A stretch of DNA of 64,000 nucleotides, from contig VTPC01000861.1 in the NCBI GenBank assembly GCA_011009095.1, forward strand, positions 55,732-119,731, given 5' to 3'. A model generated the notes under the pieces. It saw only the letters and a list, made by a program, of their open reading frames with translations. It was not told where the DNA came from and did not search any database. The position numbers and the translations under genes are program-made. The first letter of the stretch is position 1; each line of letters starts with the position of its first letter. Below, one piece after another: positions 59,809-64,000 of the stretch. Source of the stretch: Ignelater luminosus (taxonomy: Eukaryota; Arthropoda; Insecta; Coleoptera; Elateridae).

Positions 59809-59951
59809 GTGGAGAATTCGGATGTGAGCTGAACGACGCGCGTTGCCAAGCGACCCTGCCGACGGTCGACGTCTCCAAGGATACCTGGCGCCACTACCCG
59901 GAGCGCCGTCGGAAGCAATTTGCCGCGCTCCGGACTGTGCTAGCTGTGTGA
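59809..59951 (+). CDS. Candidate terminal exon of a host gene, unrecognised
   Basis: A pyrimidine-rich acceptor (TTTTCACCTTTTTCAG ending at 59808) is followed by a GC- and CpG-rich block that contrasts sharply with AT-rich DNA on both sides. One frame only is open, entered one base into a codon: GEFGCELNDARCQATLPTVD, then SKDTWRHYPERRRKQFAALR, ending TGA at 59949-59951. AATAAA at 60236-60241 could be the poly-A signal. No domain recognised; the upstream exon was not found. A conserved untranslated segment is the alternative. Confidence 0.4.
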
Positions 59952-62914
59952 TGCGAAATTAATACATTAGCTCCGGGTGAAGGACTACGCACAAGAGACT
60001 AGTAGCGTCGATTGCTTTCCTGCATTTGTGGCGAGGTGCCCAAGCTACACAGTTTAATTTACTCTACTTGTAACGTGCAGAGTAGCAACCACTTTTTCAG
60101 TTGCTTTATTGCTTAATATAAATGAGAACTTCACTTGAAACAACTTAAAAAAAAGAAAGAATACTATAACACACAGGATTATTTTTTATGAAAAAAGAAG
60201 CATTAAAAGGTTAAATTTATTCTGTACTTTTATAAAATAAAAAGAATTTAGCAATACAGATATTTTAAACAAAAACTAATATTTTGCTAAGCAGGACTAA
60301 TTTTACAGTTACTAACTCTTTAATTTTGTAAAAATTGGCAATTTTATTTTAATTAATTGGTTATACCAAATATTTATTATTTCTGATAGCAATGGTATTT
60401 TCCACAAGGAACACATCTTGTTCTCATAACCCTCATAAGAGATAAATTCTCTAGGAAACATAAATAAAAAGTAACTTAATAAAAAATTTTTATAAAGGAA
60501 CTTAAATGAAACAGAAGGAATTATTTTCTTATTTTGTGCCTCTTTCAGGAGATAAATATAAAGATGGAAAATAATTTTCAATTTGTCAGAAATCTAGACA
60601 CTAGAGGAATGTACTTGATTGGTATATGTGTGCTTTCAATTACTCTTCGAAATAGTAATAATGCAAGAATTTCTACTTTACAAAATACATTACAACAATA
60701 TTAAATTATTATTGAAAATAAAATGTAAAAAGCTAAAATAGAACTTTCTTTTAATAAACATTTTATCCGGTTCTTTCTACAAAATAAAATTCTTATTAAA
60801 TAGTAATTATTAATGAGATACAATTCTAGAATTGCTGTTGATGTTATTGCATCAATAAGCATGGTTTAATATATTGTTTGTATAAGAATAATAATCAAAA
60901 TTTTAAAATTTTAAAAATATGTGAACTAATATTACTAAAAATAAACAGAATATTGTAAATATATATAATGGGATTTTTGCAACTCACTGCAATAATGATT
61001 TATGTATATATGTATATTAACATGTTAGCCAAAAAAACTTGATTTTCATTCATTTGGATTTTGGTTTTCCTATTTAAATATTAAAATATTAATTCTTGGT
61101 ATTTTTCCATCCTTCAATAGAGGAATTCGTGGAATTTCATTAAATCCTATCAATATTATTATTTAACCGCAATACCTATCTACTTTTATCTATAATGTCC
61201 GTTACGATAAAAACACTGTTTAGTCTCCAAATGCTAAAACAGCCAAAGTATAGAAATAGTAAAGAAGGCATAAGTATTGTTTCAGTTGCAAATACAAATA
61301 GTATAGAATTATTCTCATTATTCTCAGAACTAAATAGACAAAAAAATGTCTAAAGACGAAAAATAAACAATAATTACTAGGAATTCTAATCTAATCTGTA
61401 TATAAACGATTCTAATCTAATAAAACAAAGACAATTAATCTATTAATGTATTAATTTACCTTTCGAGTCGATAAGAGAAAAGGGAGATAATTAATGAATG
61501 AAGGATACCTTGATTACTATTACAATAGAACAATACGTAAAATGATTTCTTCCATCTTAAAAGTTACTATTGATAAGCAATAAGTTTTATAATTTTTAAA
61601 ACCAACTGATTCTACAATAATCACATTAGAGTGTTTTACAAAGTAACCCGTTTTAATATCTTTCAAGGACTCTTAAATAAATAAAGCTTTTAATTAAAAT
61701 GGCCAAAGAAGAATAATTGAAAATATCAAGTACGGATGATAAAAACTTGAATAATATTACGCTTTATTTATTGCAAATCAAAGTTAACATAAATAATACG
61801 ATTTAGACAGATTATTACAGAAAGTGAGAAGCAGACATAATAATAATTCAAATTTCTGTTTTTCAATTTTTATGCGTAAATATCTATAATAAAAAAACAT
61901 TTAACGTCCGTTGGTTCTTTCATTCGAATAATTTTCATAATTTTTGGAGATTTCTAATATATTAGAATGCATGCCAAAACAAAATACCAAAAGATGTCCA
62001 AATTATGATGGTTGGACACTCATAGAAGTTTGTATTTTGTGATTTAACTGCATTCGAAGAGTTTCTGTCTAAACGAATGGAAACTTTTCATTCGTAAAAG
62101 TCACTTTACATATGGTACTAAATTACAGAATCTAACCTATTGTTTACAAAGCAAAGATCTTTATGCAACGCAACACCCAATAAAAATTCTAAGAGGTCAT
62201 AGGCAGATGAGTGAATAGCCTTTAAAATAAACAACGTCGTTGTAAGAATACTACAAGGACGATTCGATGACGTGGTGTATCTAGAGGTGTAGCTCGAATT
62301 CTTCAAAATAGCAACAGAACACAAAACTTTTCCATAAGAACTGCAGCTAAAGTTCTGGAGCCCCAGATACAACTATGCAGTGAATCATCATCCTTACGAT
62401 TTTGCATACATGGGCCTTTCGACTTCTTTTCGTTTCGAAAGATCAAAAATGGGTTGCTGTTAAATTTTCCTCGTTATGTTAAACAATATATTTTGCAGGC
62501 TTGGATATAATCCAAGAATAGCCTAACATGGGAAAATGAGATAAAAATACTTGCTTGCCTCAAAAACTGAAGTGTCATAATACCGTTTCTTATAGTATCA
62601 AGACTAATAGGTATCAGCCTCCTAAAATCCTATGGTCTTTTTGTTTACTATTAGTTGGGTAGTTAGTAGCATAATTTACTATGTAATTATTTTATGCAAC
62701 TGCATTTTGAAAATAAGAAAGGATAGATATCGCAATTTCTATTTTTCTTTTGCTTACATTTATAGTATAGACAATTAAAATAATTGCGTTTCATTTGACA
62801 TTATAATTACGTAGTGTTTATCTTTTAACGTTAAAGGAATTAGCAGAAAAAATAAAATTTAAAGCTTTACACTAATAAGCTTTCTTTAAATCGAAAGCTT
62901 ATTAGATCTAATAA
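59952..62914. other. AT-rich stretch, probable 3' UTR start then non-coding DNA
   Basis: The first ~290 bases may be the 3' untranslated region of the exon ending at 59951. Beyond this, all frames are closed and composition is extremely AT-rich. A plus-strand frame near 62270-62510 (RGVARILQNSNRTQNFS) hints at a transposase HTH, but the similarity is too short to claim. Confidence 0.45.
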
Positions 62915-63124
62915 AATAATTGTTCCCGGTTTAATTCTGTCTACTTGAATGATACAACACTTAACTTAGGAAAAGTGGGGCTGAACGTCACACATTACAT
63001 TAGCTACAAGGAACAGATTCCAGGCACAGAGACAATTCGTAATCGGATTAGAAGCTGTGATCCTGAGCGATCCATTACTCGGAGCTGGCGCCAGCGTCCG
63101 GGCCGGAAATCTCCATCGATGTAA
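62915..63124 (+). other. 69-codon open frame without ATG, GC-rich 3' half, unrecognised
   Basis: Open between a TAATAA and a TAA. The second half (IRNRIRSCDPERSITRSWRQ) is GC-rich and Arg-rich, unlike the surrounding DNA. An acceptor could be the AG in AACTTAG upstream. No family recognised. It may be a terminal exon or a conserved non-coding block. Confidence 0.2.
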
Positions 63125-64000
63125 TAAGCGTTAAGCTACTCTACCTGCTGTTCAGCAAAGGGAACAGTTTTCAAAAGCTTTTAAGCGTGCTTTTTACATT
63201 ATCATTTTACTGATACTTATATGCGTAATTTCATCTGCAATACACGTTGTTACATTTGGGAATGTTAATAAAATATTTCTGTTATTCTTCACTCCATCTG
63301 ACCTCGCATCCTCTGAGGCAATATCTGATGTTTGGTGGTTCACATCGAGAGAGGTATAATTAATTCTAAAGAAACTTTTCAATATATAGCATTATCGTTG
63401 TTAAATATTAAGTTATGCTGTAAATCTCAAAAGCACAACTTCAGAAAAAATGTATACTCGTATAAGGGAAATCGTTACGTAAAACTAACTTAAGAATAAT
63501 TCGATAACTTAAATTATATATTTCAGAAAAAGCAAGAAATAAAAATGAGAAAATCGAGATTTTTAAATTGAAAAAAAATGATAAAAAGATTTGTAGTTTC
63601 CTTACTGCTGATATTTTCTAACCAACAAAATGAAAAAGTCTTCGAATTACATAAGCCTAAGGAATAAGACACATTTCCCGACTATATTCAAATTAAATAA
63701 GAAAGTCAAGATCTAATACGGCTCTTATAATTTCCTTCGTCCCCCAAATCGGTAATTCTAGTACAGATAACTCTCTCCGTTGACAATGCGATAATCTGTG
63801 CCGCGGAAATCCGATCAAGCAGTCGTTAATTAACCCGCCCGGTGATTGCAGGATTAGAGCAGCAACTCCCCCGTACACCTCATTAATTAGAAGTGATTTC
63901 CAACCAGGTGTAACTAAAGGATCTACTTAAGAACAATAGCGCAATCTTTGATGATATACTCATTGTATCTCTTCGAATGTGTTTAAGTGGAAAATTTAAT
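63125..64000. other. Non-coding DNA with a GC-richer block at the right edge
   Basis: 63720-63890 is less AT-rich and contains TTAATTAACCCGCC and CATTAATTAG, homeodomain-type core motifs. No convincing coding frame. Possibly conserved regulatory DNA. Confidence 0.3.

Noticed and set aside
62270..62510. Helix-turn-helix of a Tc1-like transposase (RGVARILQNSNRTQNFS)
   Set aside because: Only a short, weak resemblance with no catalytic blocks or TIRs around it.
1..64000. CRISPR array, prokaryotic operon or phage
   Set aside because: No regularly spaced repeats with spacers and no bacterial gene organisation; all features point to a eukaryotic nuclear genome.

Overview
The window looks like a piece of an insect (or at least arthropod) nuclear genome. 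It is strongly AT-rich. It carries no bacterial-style operons and no long intact reading frames. It holds a dense collection of decayed transposable elements typical of insects: a mariner of the Mos1/mauritiana type, a second mariner-like element, a piggyBac element, a hAT element, non-LTR and Ty3/gypsy retrotransposon remnants, and several short inverted-repeat elements. The species cannot be named from sequence alone. The host part resembles long introns or intergenic DNA with at most a few short exons.

Layout. 1-1487: broken Ty3/gypsy-like gag-pol remnant. 1.5-20.5 kb: AT-rich non-coding DNA with a hairpin at 8.3 kb, a GC-richer and possibly regulatory stretch at 11.1-12.9 kb, and a 400-N assembly gap at 14.6-15.0 kb whose two flanks are the same 47 bases. 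21.8-23.4 kb: a mauritiana-type mariner inserted in a LINE fragment. 24.3 kb: small MITE. 27.5-28.4 kb: Jockey-like LINE remnant. 29.9-30.1 kb: scrap of a Tc1/mariner-like transposase. 35.86-38.17 kb: full-length but dead piggyBac element with TTAA ends and a well-preserved GT-AG intron. 39.35-40.80 kb: foldback-like element whose inverted arms are a ~142-bp unit that is also tandemly repeated; it encloses a broken gene of an uncharacterised repetitive family. 42.3 kb: good candidate host exon on the minus strand. 43.28-44.30 kb: second mariner-like fossil. 45.1-45.9 kb: diverged repeats. 46.0-46.3 kb: MITE. 51.21-52.17 kb: internally deleted hAT with perfect 8-bp target duplication. 55.49-56.89 kb: element with 32-bp terminal inverted repeats carrying a broken DUF7869-like gene. 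58.06 kb: a 25-bp-stem hairpin. 59.2 kb: R1-like LINE scrap. 59.81 kb: GC-rich candidate terminal exon on the plus strand.

How it fits together: almost all recognisable protein-coding sequence is transposon-derived and inactivated by frameshifts, stops or deletions. Element boundaries are often crisp (TA, TTAA or 8-bp target duplications), which allows nesting and relative age to be read. The most unusual units are the DUF7869-like TIR element, the foldback-like element and the intron-bearing piggyBac gene. Family assignments come from recognition of motifs by eye; no database search was possible.
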